From positions 3,720,001 through 3,784,000 of the forward strand of contig NZ_CP106738.1 in assembly GCF_025639885.1 (NCBI RefSeq): 64,000 nucleotides of DNA, written 5' to 3'. The stretch's first letter is position 1. Each line of letters starts with the position of its first letter. The position numbers and the translations under genes were made by a program. This DNA comes from Roseovarius pelagicus (GTDB lineage: Bacteria; Pseudomonadota; Alphaproteobacteria; Rhodobacterales; Rhodobacteraceae). Of the stretch, positions 26,981-35,691 are shown in pieces. The notes under the pieces were generated by a model. The model saw nothing but the letters and a program-made list of their open reading frames with translations. It did no database searches and had not been told where the DNA came from.

Positions 26981-28706
26981 ATGAAACACACAAATTTTCT
27001 GCGGCCCTTGGCCGTCATGCTGGGGCTTGCACTGGGCGCACCCGCTCAGGCTGGCACTTATGATATTACTGTCGATAAGATCCGGATCGATACCGGCACC
27101 TTTAAGAAGAAGGGCATTGGCTACAATGGCAGTCAGACCCCGACCATCCTGAACTTCCAGGAAGGGGAAGATGTTGTCATTCGCGTTAAGAACAATCTGC
27201 GCGAAAGCACTTCTATCCATTGGCATGGCCTGATCCTGCCGTTCCAGCAGGACGGGGTGCCGGGTATCAGCTTTAATGGCATCAAACCGGGCGAGACCTT
27301 CACCTACCGCTTTCCGATCGAGCAAGCGGGCACTTACTGGTTTCACAGCCACTCAGGCTTTCAGGAGCCTGACGGCGCTTACGGAGCCATCGTAATAGCG
27401 CCAAAGGGTGGCGAGACCGTGCATGCGGACCGCGATTACGTAGTCCAGTTGACGGACAAGCATCCTCACAGTGGGTCGCGGATCTTCCGCAATCTCAAAT
27501 CGTCTGCCGATTACTATAACCGTGCTCAGCGCACCGCACAGGATCTGATCGAAGACGCCGGTGCCATCGGGCTGAAGGCCGCGCTTGAGAACCGCAAGAT
27601 GTGGGGCGCGATGCGTATGATGCCCACGGACATCGAAGACGTGCAGGGATTTACGCCGCTAATCAACGGGGCAAGCACCCACCAGAACTGGACTGGCATC
27701 TTCAAGCCCGGTGAGAAGGTTCGCCTACGGCTGATAAACTCTTCGGCCACGACCTATTTTGACGTGCGCCTGCCGGGGCTGAAAATGACGGTGGTTCAGG
27801 CTGACGGGAATGATGTGAAACCAGTGGCCGTGGATGAACTGCGCATTGCTGTGGCTGAAACCTATGATGTGATCGTCCAGCCGCGCGAGGCGAAAGCCTA
27901 TTCGATCATCGGGGGAAAGCGCAGGCCGGACGGCAATGGTGCGCGGCACCTTGGCCCCGGCCGCGGGTATGGTCGGCCCATACTACAAAATGCGGCCCAA
28001 ACCTTTGCTCACCATGGCGGATATGGGCGGCATGATGTCTGGCATGGATCATGCGGGTATGGACATGGGCGGTTCGGATATGTCGGGCATGGATCATTCC
28101 GGCCACGACATGAGCGGCATGGACATGTCCGGGATGGATCATTCCGGACACGATATGGGCGGCATGGATATGGGCGGCATGGATATGTCCGGTGGTATTC
28201 CAGTGGTTCCGTCAGAGGGTGCAACTGGTGCCGAATTCTATGCACCGGGTAGTGGCCTGATCCCGACAGCGGCCAATGGTGGCAAGTTTCTTGGCTACGA
28301 GGATCTGACCGCAGGCAAGCCGCTTTATCGGGACCGCCACGCGACGCGGGAGATCGAGATCCGCCTGACCGGAAACATGGAACGCTACATCTGGTCGATT
28401 GACGGCGTCAAATACGAAGATGCCGACCCGATCCGTCTGAAGTACGGCGAACGTGTTCGGTTCAAGTTCGTTAATGAGACCATGATGGCGCACCCGATGC
28501 ACCTGCATGGCATGTGGACGATCATCGACACCGGCAAGGGCGCATACGACCCCGTGAAACACACGGTTAGCGTGGCCCCCGGCACGACCCTTTACACCGA
28601 GACCGAAGTCGATGCGCCGGGCCAGTGGGCCTTTCACTGTCACCTCTCCTACCACATGGTCGGCGGCATGTTCCGCAAGGTCATCGTTGAAGGAGGCCCG
28701 TCCTAA
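26981..28706 (+). pseudogene. copA: Copper-resistance multicopper oxidase CopA, one-base frameshift
   Basis: CopA is a periplasmic multicopper oxidase. All four copper-ligand motifs are encoded: STSIHWHGLIL, YWFHSHSGFQ, HPMHLHGMWT and AFHCHLSYHMVGGMF. They are split between two frames. The first frame runs from ATG 26981 (signal peptide MKHTNFLRPLAVMLGLALGA) to about 27910. The second, open from before 27936, runs to TAA 28706. The break is at GGGGG 27911-27915; with four G the reading becomes SIIGESAGRTAMVRGT and continues. A Met/His-rich block (DMSGMDHSGHDMSGMDM and similar) lies at 28045-28195. Either the gene is broken, or the G-run is a sequencing error or a slippage site. Confidence 0.88.
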
Positions 28707-28735
28707 TGGGCGCGCTTTTCAAGGGAACAAACAAC

Positions 28736-29452
28736 ATGAAAAATCTAATACTTGGAGCAGTATGCGGGCCGCTTTTCGCGTTTCCTTTTGCCTCTGGCGC
28801 ACTGGCAGAGTTGGGCGTTTCCCCGACCGTCTGGGGCGTTCGCACGGACAAGCTTGAATACCGGATCGGCGATCAGGAGGACTCTTTTGCTTGGGAATTC
28901 GATGCCTGGGTCGGCAATGATGAACTGCGTCTGGTCTGGAAGAGTGAAGGGGCTAAGATCGAGGGCGGCGACATTGAGGAGATGGACAACCAGATCCGTG
29001 TTCAGAAGCCGATATCAGATTTTTTCGATGGTTTCATCGGGGTTGGGACGTCGACGCCGGATGGTGCGCCCGAGCGCTATTATGGCGCTTTTGGTTTGAC
29101 TGGCCTCGCGCCACAGTGGTTCGAGGTCGAGGCGGCACTCTACGTCTCCAAGTATCCCTACATCGGGGCGGAAGTGGAGTATGAAGGTCTTCTGACCAAC
29201 CGTCTGATCCTGACGCCGTCCATCGCGGTTAATTTGCCACTGGCGGACGATCCCGGACGAGGAGCCACCGCAGGGGGCGCTACAGTCGAACTGGGATTGC
29301 GCCTGAGCTACGATCTAATCGGACGCAGCGTGTCCCCGTATATTGGCGTGAACTATGAACGCGCCTTTGGCGGGACGGCCGACATCCTGCGCAATCAGGG
29401 TCACGACGTCGATGATCTGACCGGCGTGGTGGGCATCAACTTCATGTTCTGA
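28736..29452 (+). CDS. copB: Copper-resistance outer-membrane protein CopB
   Basis: CopB is an outer-membrane beta-barrel that works with CopA in copper tolerance. ATG 28736 gives MKNLILGAVCGPLFAFPFAS, a normal signal peptide. An ATG at 28706 overlaps the copA stop and has AGGAGG nine bases before it, so it may be the real start with ten extra residues. The mature part contains TDKLEYRIGDQEDSFAWEFD and WVGNDELRLVWKSEG, the CopB signature. It ends GVVGINFMF with a terminal aromatic. It is complete and lies between copA and copC. Confidence 0.9.
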   Translation: MKNLILGAVCGPLFAFPFASGALAELGVSPTVWGVRTDKLEYRIGDQEDSFAWEFDAWVGNDELRLVWKSEGAKIEGGDIEEMDNQIRVQKPISDFFDGFIGVGTSTPDGAPERYYGAFGLTGLAPQWFEVEAALYVSKYPYIGAEVEYEGLLTNRLILTPSIAVNLPLADDPGRGATAGGATVELGLRLSYDLIGRSVSPYIGVNYERAFGGTADILRNQGHDVDDLTGVVGINFMF

Positions 29453-29549
29453 TTTTCCTGCGTCCCTCTCCTTAGCTGCCCTTGCAAAGCGATGGTGATG
29501 AGGAGGGGCGCAGCCTTTTTAACTCCAACCAACCAAAGGGAACTATCCA

Positions 29550-29912
29550 ATGAAAATTCGCAACATACTTACCTCGGCGGCACTTTCGATCGGCCTCGCT
29601 CTGAGTGTGGGGGCTGCGCTCGCACATGGCAAAGGCATGATGACCATGCCGGGCAATGGCCAGACGGTGGGGGCGGACACTAAGGTACTGCACTTGATGT
29701 TCACCGACCCCATGAAGATCACCACAGTCACCATGAAGGCGCCTGACGGTAAGACATACAAAATCAATGGCCCGGCTGCGAACAGGGCTGTCAAAATTTG
29801 GGAAGGCAAGCTGCCAAAGCTCGCGCCGGGCAACTATAAGGTCGACTGGCGCGGCATGTCGCCAGACGGCCACCCGATGAAAGGCAGTTTTGCGTTCAAG
29901 GTCGCGAACTGA
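29550..29912 (+). CDS. copC: Copper-resistance periplasmic protein CopC
   Basis: This is a 120-residue CopC-domain protein with signal peptide MKIRNILTSAALSIGLALSV, cleaved near ALAHG. The first mature His and the MMTMPGNG segment can bind copper. VLHLMFTDPMKITTVTMKAP and YKVDWRGMSPDGHPMKGSFAF are the usual beta-sandwich parts. CopC passes copper to CopD, which follows 2 nt downstream. Confidence 0.92.
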   Translation: MKIRNILTSAALSIGLALSVGAALAHGKGMMTMPGNGQTVGADTKVLHLMFTDPMKITTVTMKAPDGKTYKINGPAANRAVKIWEGKLPKLAPGNYKVDWRGMSPDGHPMKGSFAFKVAN

Positions 29913-29914
29913 TC

Positions 29915-30793
29915 ATGGGCGGAGCTATTGCCGCACTGGAACCGGTGCAGATCGCCTCGATCTTCGTCAAGGCGGGGATGTATGTCACTGTCTTGCTTGC
30001 GGCGGGCTCCGTCATCAATCTCTGGCTCCTTGCGGAGCTGGATAGCGTTGCAAGCGGTCGCCTTAGGCGGCTTGCGGCATGGTCTGCTGTGGCGGGCGTG
30101 GTATTCAGCGCGCTGAACATCCCGCTACGCGCTGCATTCTTTTTTGGGAGCATTGTCGGTGCGTTTGATCCCATCATGCTTCAGGTTGCGGTGTCCAGCC
30201 CGCTTGGGGTTTCTACTGTGGTAGGTAGTATGGGGCTTGCAGCCATCGCTAGCATCAAGCTCAACCGCAGTTGGACACGAGCTGTCGCGTTTCTAGGCGT
30301 TGTCCTTGTGGTCATCAGTTTTGCATTACGCGGACATGCAACCAGCGATCCAAGGGTCGCAATGTCAATGCTATTTGTTATCCACATCCTTGCGGCCAGT
30401 TTCTGGGTCGGTGGGTTCTTTCCGTTATATGACATGGTCGGCCGGGGCGGCGCGGGAGCAGTGCGCACTGTTGAGCAGTTTGGGCAGGCCGCGCTGTTTA
30501 TGGTGGGGCTACTTGTTGGTGCCGGTGCTGCAATCCTTGTGATGCTGGCGGGTGATCCCATCGCGGTCTTGACCCAGACTTGGGGCCAGTTCCTAGCGCT
30601 GAAATTGATCGTCGTGGCTCTTTTGCTCGGGCTTGCTGGCCTGAACAAACTGCGTCTGACGCCGATGTTTGCTGAAACCGGAGACGGTAAACCGTTGCGG
30701 AAATCCATTCGGTGGGAAATGGCGGCTTTCGTCTTGATTCTGCTGATCACTGCGACCTTCACCTCAATCGCAGCACCGGAATATGCCGGATAG
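29915..30793 (+). CDS. copD: Copper-resistance inner-membrane protein CopD
   Basis: This is a 292-residue polytopic membrane protein with about eight hydrophobic segments, for example VLLAAGSVINLWLLAEL and LFVIHILAASFWVGGFFPLY. The HIxAxxxWxGG pattern is typical of CopD, which is thought to move copper across the inner membrane with CopC. It is the last gene of the copA-B-C-D series. After it, 30794-30944 holds no gene. Confidence 0.92.
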   Translation: MGGAIAALEPVQIASIFVKAGMYVTVLLAAGSVINLWLLAELDSVASGRLRRLAAWSAVAGVVFSALNIPLRAAFFFGSIVGAFDPIMLQVAVSSPLGVSTVVGSMGLAAIASIKLNRSWTRAVAFLGVVLVVISFALRGHATSDPRVAMSMLFVIHILAASFWVGGFFPLYDMVGRGGAGAVRTVEQFGQAALFMVGLLVGAGAAILVMLAGDPIAVLTQTWGQFLALKLIVVALLLGLAGLNKLRLTPMFAETGDGKPLRKSIRWEMAAFVLILLITATFTSIAAPEYAG

Positions 30794-30944
30794 AAATCAG
30801 AGTTAGGAGATGATGCTCATCGACTTGATAGCCGCGGCACTCCAGCAGGTCCTTGGATTTCAGACCGTAGGGGCAGGAATGATCCGGCATTACCATGCAT
30901 AGAGCGTGGCGGCTTTATTCGCACTCTGTGGCATGAATGAGCCG

Positions 30945-31769
30945 TCAGCTTGTGCAGTTGTAGTGGCCACGGAAACCCGCCGCGTAGCTCGGGCCAGCGC
31001 TTATGATCAGGTCGTGAAGATCATTGTCGTCTGTTTGGCGTAGCTCGACGGAAATAGGGCTTGCTGCAAAGCGATCATCGTCGCCGTCAAGACGCACGAG
31101 GTCGCCGCTGATCTTGATCAGAGCGGTGTCGTTGCCGGACACAAGCACTGGCGGGCTGGTTTCAGTGTATGCGAAGCCACACACCGGGACATCCGCGAAG
31201 ACCTGAGCGATGTCTCCCTCTGACAGGAATTCCGGGTCGACTGTGTCGACGACTTCGCTGGCCAATGCCTCTTGTGCGGTCTTCAACTGAGGTTCTGGTG
31301 ATACCGCCCTTGCAGCAGCTTCGCCATTTGCCGAGATCTCCGCGATCAAGTAGCGCATTTCCGCGATCTCCTTATCCTGCGCGTAGATGATGTCATTGGC
31401 CATGGTTCGTACTCGCGGATCGGTGATGTCCGCGCGCGCGGAGGTCATAATCGCAATCGAATGGTGCGGAATCATCGCCCGCATGTAGGCGCGGTCTTGC
31501 ACCGTGGCCTGGCTGCGAACCAGCCAGAGCGCCCCGGCGAAGACCACGAGGGAGCCGGCAAAAATGGCGATATTCAGTATGGGATTCTTGTACATGCCCA
31601 GCATGAACGCCAACATGACAAAGGCCATGACCGCTCCCATAACAATCGCCATGTAGGCGCGTGTTTCTGACCAGAAGACATGGCTGATCAGATAGGTGTT
31701 GAGATACATCAATCCGAACATAAGCACCGTAGAAACGGCGATCATCAGGAAAAAGCGGGAATAAGCCAT
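30945..31769 (-). CDS. DUF305 domain membrane protein
   Basis: This is a 274-residue protein from ATG 31769, which follows GGAGGTGCC. Three membrane segments come first (FFLMIAVSTVLMFGLMYLN, MGAVMAFVMLAFMLGM and NIAIFAGSLVVFAGALWLV). The DUF305 part follows: DRAYMRAMIPHHSIAIMTSA and MANDIIYAQDKEIAEMRYLI. The PHH pair is the family hallmark and a plausible metal site. The periplasmic C-terminal 110 residues are not recognised. DUF305 proteins are common beside copper genes. It is the last gene of the leftward oxidase-cytochrome group. Confidence 0.85.
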   Translation of the reverse strand: MAYSRFFLMIAVSTVLMFGLMYLNTYLISHVFWSETRAYMAIVMGAVMAFVMLAFMLGMYKNPILNIAIFAGSLVVFAGALWLVRSQATVQDRAYMRAMIPHHSIAIMTSARADITDPRVRTMANDIIYAQDKEIAEMRYLIAEISANGEAAARAVSPEPQLKTAQEALASEVVDTVDPEFLSEGDIAQVFADVPVCGFAYTETSPPVLVSGNDTALIKISGDLVRLDGDDDRFAASPISVELRQTDDNDLHDLIISAGPSYAAGFRGHYNCTS

Positions 31770-31845
31770 CGGCACCTCCAAGTTTGTTTGAAGGTAAAAC
31801 AACCTTCCAGCGTTGGAGGGTTCCCATAAAGTCGACGTTTTCCGA

Positions 31846-32250
31846 CTATTTTTTTCCGCTGATCGCCTCTTGATAGGCGCGTTCACGGTCCGGCCATGTG
31901 GATTTAATGTATTCGAGGATGGCGTGGATTTGCTCATCCTTCAGTGTATCGCCAAAGCCCGGCATGTTGCTTTCATAGTCGTCGCCGACAACTGCGGCCG
32001 TCCCATCCCGCGTAATGCGGAACAGGATGTCGTCGCTGTGATGCCATGTGTGACCCGTGACATCATGGGGCGGTGCAGGAAGTCGTCCATCAGTGCCACG
32101 GCTGCGCCAGTCTGGCTGACCTTCAAGTTTGGTCCCGTGACACGAGGCGCAGTGCTGTTGGTAGAGCGCAGCGCCATCCATGCCTTCTTCTGCCACGACA
32201 GAGTAAGCCGCACCGGAAAGCGCCGCTGCAAGCAGGAGAAGCCACCTCAT
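31846..32250 (-). CDS. Periplasmic c-type cytochrome
   Basis: This is a 134-residue exported cytochrome. MRWLLLLAAALSGAAYSVVA is a signal peptide. The haem site CASCHG is near residue 34, and NMPGFGDTL offers the axial Met. The end (QIHAILEYIKSTWP) is the usual last helix of class I cytochromes. The ATG at 32250 overlaps the oxidase stop by four bases, so the two are translationally coupled. It probably accepts or supplies electrons for the neighbouring multicopper oxidase; this is inferred from context. Confidence 0.88.
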   Translation of the reverse strand: MRWLLLLAAALSGAAYSVVAEEGMDGAALYQQHCASCHGTKLEGQPDWRSRGTDGRLPAPPHDVTGHTWHHSDDILFRITRDGTAAVVGDDYESNMPGFGDTLKDEQIHAILEYIKSTWPDRERAYQEAISGKK

Positions 32251-33626
32251 GAGACCGTAATCCAGTTGGTCATGCCCGAGGCGGCGTGCCCCAACATGTG
32301 ACAATGCAACAGCCATTTTCCCGGATTATCCGCGACGAATGCGATCTCGGTCGTCTGGTCCGGCATCACCAATACCGTGTCCCGTAGCGGTCCAGTGGTG
32401 CCGTCTGCGTTACGCACCCGGAAGTGCATCCCGTGCAAGTGCATAGCATGCGGAAAGATCGTGTCGTTCGTCATGCGGATGCGCGCCGTTTCTCCGAGTG
32501 ACAGGGCGGCAAAGGGCGTCTTCCCCATACCTGCTTGTCCGGCCAGTGCCCAGAATTGGCCGTTCTGGACCAGCTCTTGCCAGCCCATTGTCTGTCCGTT
32601 GAAGGAGGCGCTCTCCAGCCCGCGCATGGCGCCACCTTGAAGGGGCATGTCAAAGACACGGGCCGCGTCGATTCCGGGGGTGTCCATTCGTGGGTTGGAT
32701 GGCAAGGGCGCAGGCAGGTCTCGGTGAACCGAGGCCGCACGCCCCGTGACCGTGAATTCCACCAGCGCTCGCCAGCTGTCGTCGGAAGCGGCAAAAAGAA
32801 GCCCGGCTGGCGCGTCCTTCTCGGCGGTGACGTCCACGATCAGGTCTATGCGCTGCGCGGGAGCAAGGACAAGCGTGTTCGACACCGGCTCTGGTTCCGC
32901 AAGAGGCATCCCGTCGAGAGCGATCGTCCACCCCCTCAGCCCCTCAAGTCTAAGTCCAAAGATTTGCGCATTGGCCGCGTTGATCAGCCGCAAGCGCAGC
33001 CGGTCGTTCTGCCGCGCCGGGAGGCTGTAGTTGTAGCGCCCATTCACCCCCACCAGATTGCCGATGCGGCCGCCATGGCTCCGTGCCATCGGAGCCGCAA
33101 AGTTGTCGACGAACCGCCCGGTGTCCGGGTCGATCAACCAGTCGTCTATCATCAGGACTTCGTCGCCGTCAACGTCCGGCTGTGTCGGTTCTTCGACGAT
33201 CAGCGCACCGGAAAGGCCCCGCGCTACCTGCTCCATGGAATTGGTGTGCGCGTGATACCAATAGGTGCCGGCGTCCGGCAGATCGAAGGCATAATCGAAG
33301 CCTTGCCCAGACGGTACTGGCTCTTGCGTCAGCCCCGCGACGCCATCCATCGCATTGTCTATTCGAATGCCGTGCCAGTGGATCGAGGTGGGAACAGTCA
33401 GGGTGTTGACCAGTCGCCGTTCAAACCGGCTGCCTTGCGCAACGCGGATCATGGGACCGGGGATCGTGCCGTCGTAACTCCAGACCGGCGTGGCGGGATA
33501 GCTGTCTGGAGCAAGCTGGATCATGGCCTCTTTGGCCGTCAACAGCGGCATGTCTTGGGCGAAAGCAGGGCGGACCAGCGGGGTAGAGGCAAGACCAGCG
33601 CAGAAATTGCGTCGTGTCAAATTCAT
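32247..33626 (-). CDS. Tat-exported multicopper oxidase
   Basis: This is a 459-residue cupredoxin oxidase, distinct from CopA. The leader MNLTRRNFCAGLASTPLV has a twin-arginine motif (TRRNF), so the folded enzyme should be exported by Tat. Copper motifs are SIHWHGIRI, YWYHAHTNSM, FPHAMHLHGMHF and LLHCHMLGHAASGM, which give type 1 and trinuclear ligands. It lies between two cytochrome c genes, 1 nt and -4 nt apart. Copper(I) oxidation or electron transfer with these cytochromes is likely. The exact substrate is unknown. ATG 33626 is preferred because it starts the Tat leader. Confidence 0.9.
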   Translation of the reverse strand: MNLTRRNFCAGLASTPLVRPAFAQDMPLLTAKEAMIQLAPDSYPATPVWSYDGTIPGPMIRVAQGSRFERRLVNTLTVPTSIHWHGIRIDNAMDGVAGLTQEPVPSGQGFDYAFDLPDAGTYWYHAHTNSMEQVARGLSGALIVEEPTQPDVDGDEVLMIDDWLIDPDTGRFVDNFAAPMARSHGGRIGNLVGVNGRYNYSLPARQNDRLRLRLINAANAQIFGLRLEGLRGWTIALDGMPLAEPEPVSNTLVLAPAQRIDLIVDVTAEKDAPAGLLFAASDDSWRALVEFTVTGRAASVHRDLPAPLPSNPRMDTPGIDAARVFDMPLQGGAMRGLESASFNGQTMGWQELVQNGQFWALAGQAGMGKTPFAALSLGETARIRMTNDTIFPHAMHLHGMHFRVRNADGTTGPLRDTVLVMPDQTTEIAFVADNPGKWLLHCHMLGHAASGMTNWITVS

Positions 33627-33627
33627 A

Positions 33628-34068
33628 TCAGTTAATCCCATTTGCACGTTGCACTTCACGGATATAAGCAATGATAGAGCCAGCATCAGCACGGGTGACC
33701 TGAGGCTGCGGCGGCATGTCCCCGAACTTCCAGTGATGCGCACGCACGCCATTTTGTGCAGCCATCTGAAAAGCCATATCCCCGTGGTGTGACGGCTCAT
33801 AGATCTTGTGGATCAGCGGCGGTCCAAATCCCACTTTCCCCGCGGCATTTGCGCCGTGACAATCAGCGCAGACCGCATCGAATGCCCGTTTTCCCATAGA
33901 AGCCTCGGGCGAAAGACTCTTGGGTAGGGTGACGGCGACCATAGCCGCGCCTTGGGTGGGGGTCGATGCTTGGCCTGCCGACAGATCGTGGTCGGTAAGA
34001 CGGGTATAAGTATATGTACCAAGTGCTACAGCAATGACCGCAGCCCCGGCAAGGAGCGTATTTTTCAT
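33628..34068 (-). CDS. Periplasmic c-type cytochrome
   Basis: This is a 146-residue protein with an N-terminal hydrophobic segment (MKNTLLAGAAVIAVALGTYT) that may remain as an anchor. The haem motif is CADCHG, and FGDMPPQPQ probably supplies the axial Met. The closing helix is AGSIIAYIREVQRANG. A His-rich stretch (HKIYEPSHHGDMAF; RAHHWKFG) is unusual for a simple cytochrome and might bind copper. It is the first gene of the tight cytochrome-oxidase-cytochrome operon. Confidence 0.87.
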   Translation of the reverse strand: MKNTLLAGAAVIAVALGTYTYTRLTDHDLSAGQASTPTQGAAMVAVTLPKSLSPEASMGKRAFDAVCADCHGANAAGKVGFGPPLIHKIYEPSHHGDMAFQMAAQNGVRAHHWKFGDMPPQPQVTRADAGSIIAYIREVQRANGIN

Positions 34069-34155
34069 GATATTTTCCTGTCCTGCGCAAGCCTTCGTGC
34101 TGCGCGTTCTCATTTAGGGCGGACGAATGTCAGCCCAGGACGCAGTAGAGAAGGA

Positions 34156-34494
34156 TCAGGCGCGGGGAGGTGGCAGGTCTAGTGCCAAGCGAATGGATGC
34201 GCCTTTATATGCATCGGGCCATGCGTGGCGATGGCCAAGGTACTCTCCGTCGCGTTGTGAGAAAGCATCAGAAATAAGAGCCATGGGGGCACAAAGGGAC
34301 ATATCCGCGCAAGACGGTCCCTGATGCATTTTGCCCGCCTCGGCTTCCTGCATTTCGACCATCGCCTCTGGACAGGACGGGCATTCATGCATCGACATGC
34401 CAGCCGCATCAAAATGCGGAGATGAGACTAATACCATAAGGTTGGCCAGAAGGATAAAGGCGATCAGGCGCATGCGGGCTTTCTTACTTGTCAT
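34156..34494 (-). CDS. Small Cys/Met-rich exported protein
   Basis: From ATG 34494 the product has 112 residues. MRLIAFILLANLMVLVSS is a signal or anchor segment. The following part (MSMHECPSCPEAMVEMQEAE, then GPSCADMSLCAPMAL) has five Cys and many Met/His, suggesting metal binding. I do not recognise a family. It resembles in style the small exported protein at 26445 and heads the leftward oxidase group. The 34495-34754 stretch upstream has no supported gene. Confidence 0.55.
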   Translation of the reverse strand: MTSKKARMRLIAFILLANLMVLVSSPHFDAAGMSMHECPSCPEAMVEMQEAEAGKMHQGPSCADMSLCAPMALISDAFSQRDGEYLGHRHAWPDAYKGASIRLALDLPPPRA

Positions 34495-34754
34495 AGCTAA
34501 CATGGGACGCCACGGGGGGCTGGTCAATGCAGATCTGAATTGCCAATGCACATCATGTACATAATCTTATCTCGACGAATTCGCAGATCGCGAGACAAGG
34601 GCGAAACTTCCTCGCCGTATTGGTGATTGAGTCGGTCCGCCAACGCGGTTCCGGTGGGATCTCGGACCAGCGCCAAGAGTGTGGCGGCAGGTTCTTTGGT
34701 TGCAGTATATCTGTTTGACGAAGCAATCACGCAGATCTACTAATCCATTGAAAT

Positions 34755-34842
34755 CTGTTGGGGTGCCCTTGTCGGGGCTGAGATGCGCAATGCGCGAACC
34801 CATTGAACCTGAACCGGTTAGGACCGGCGGAGGGAACAGCTA
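34755..34842 (+). promoter_or_regulatory. TPP riboswitch (THI element)
   Basis: The consensus parts are all present in order: GGGGTGCCC (34759-34767), GGGGCTGAGATG (34774-34784), then GAACCTGAACCGGTTAGGA and CCGGCGGAGGGAA to about 34835. The RNA binds thiamin pyrophosphate. It lies 70 nt before thiD and should reduce expression of thiDOSGEF when TPP is plentiful, either by early termination or by hiding the thiD ribosome site. Confidence 0.93.
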
Positions 34843-34911
34843 GCGGACACAGCGTTCGTTCTGGTCGTACCCTCATTTCCTGTCCTGACCCTGAACGCCA
34901 AGGGCGGTGCC

Positions 34912-35691
34912 ATGGTTGCAAAGGCGCTGACGATTGCAGGCTCGGATTCCGGTGGTGGCGCGGGCATTCAGGCCGATCTGAAAACGTTTTCGGCGATGGG
35001 CGTCTACGGCGCTTCGGTCGTTACAGCGGTGACCGCGCAAAACACGCAATCTGTCACGGCAATTCACGCCATTCCCGACGCGGTCGTGGCAGCGCAGATC
35101 GAAGCGGTCCTCAGTGATATAGAGATTGGCGCGATCAAGATCGGGATGCTGGGCACACCGTCGCTGATCAAGGTGGTCGCTGATGCCTTGGCGGGATATG
35201 ACGGCCCCGTGGTGCTTGATCCAGTCATGGTCGCGAAATCGGGCGACACGCTGCTGGCCGATAGCGCGATTGATGCGCTAAAGTCCGAACTGTTCGGTCG
35301 CGCAACGCTAATTACTCCCAACTTGCCAGAAGCCGAAAAGCTCGCCGGTGCGGGCACACCCCAAGAGCAGGCTCAACGGCTATTGGAACTGGGCGTTGGC
35401 GCAGTGCTGATGAAAGGCGGGCATGCGGAGGGACAGATCTGCAAAGACACTCTGGTGTCGAGCACTGGTGCCCGGTCCTTTTCTGCACCTCGCGTGAATA
35501 CACGAAACACTCACGGCACGGGGTGTTCCTACTCCTCGGCCATCGCTGCATGCATGGCACAGGGCATGTCGATGCAGGAGGCTGTTGCCCGCGCCCACCG
35601 TTGGCTGAATGCCGCGATATTGCAGGCGGATGACCTAAACGTTGGACACGGCCATGGGCCGGTTCACCATTTCCACGCGCTTTGGGGATGA
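34912..35691 (+). CDS. thiD: Hydroxymethylpyrimidine (phosphate) kinase
   Basis: ThiD phosphorylates HMP and HMP-P to HMP-PP for thiamin assembly. The 259 residues begin MVAKALTIAGSDSGGGAGIQ, the family's substrate loop. GPVVLDPVMVAKSGD, LITPNLPEAEKL and NTHGTGCSYSSAIAA (the anion hole with the catalytic Cys) follow. It is the first gene after the TPP riboswitch and overlaps thiO by four bases. No thiC is visible, so HMP must be made elsewhere in the genome or taken up. Confidence 0.96.
   Translation: MVAKALTIAGSDSGGGAGIQADLKTFSAMGVYGASVVTAVTAQNTQSVTAIHAIPDAVVAAQIEAVLSDIEIGAIKIGMLGTPSLIKVVADALAGYDGPVVLDPVMVAKSGDTLLADSAIDALKSELFGRATLITPNLPEAEKLAGAGTPQEQAQRLLELGVGAVLMKGGHAEGQICKDTLVSSTGARSFSAPRVNTRNTHGTGCSYSSAIAACMAQGMSMQEAVARAHRWLNAAILQADDLNVGHGHGPVHHFHALWG

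Noticed and set aside
28045-28195. Short tandem repeats that might suggest a CRISPR-like array
   Set aside because: They encode the Met/His-rich loop of CopA in frame; there are no spacers and no cas genes. No CRISPR array was seen anywhere in the window.
34524-34730. 68-residue open frame on the reverse strand (ALADRLNHQYGEEVSPLSRD) before the copper-related group
   Set aside because: The sequence looks faintly natural, but it lacks a ribosome site and a recognisable family. It could be a relic, and I cannot support it as a gene.
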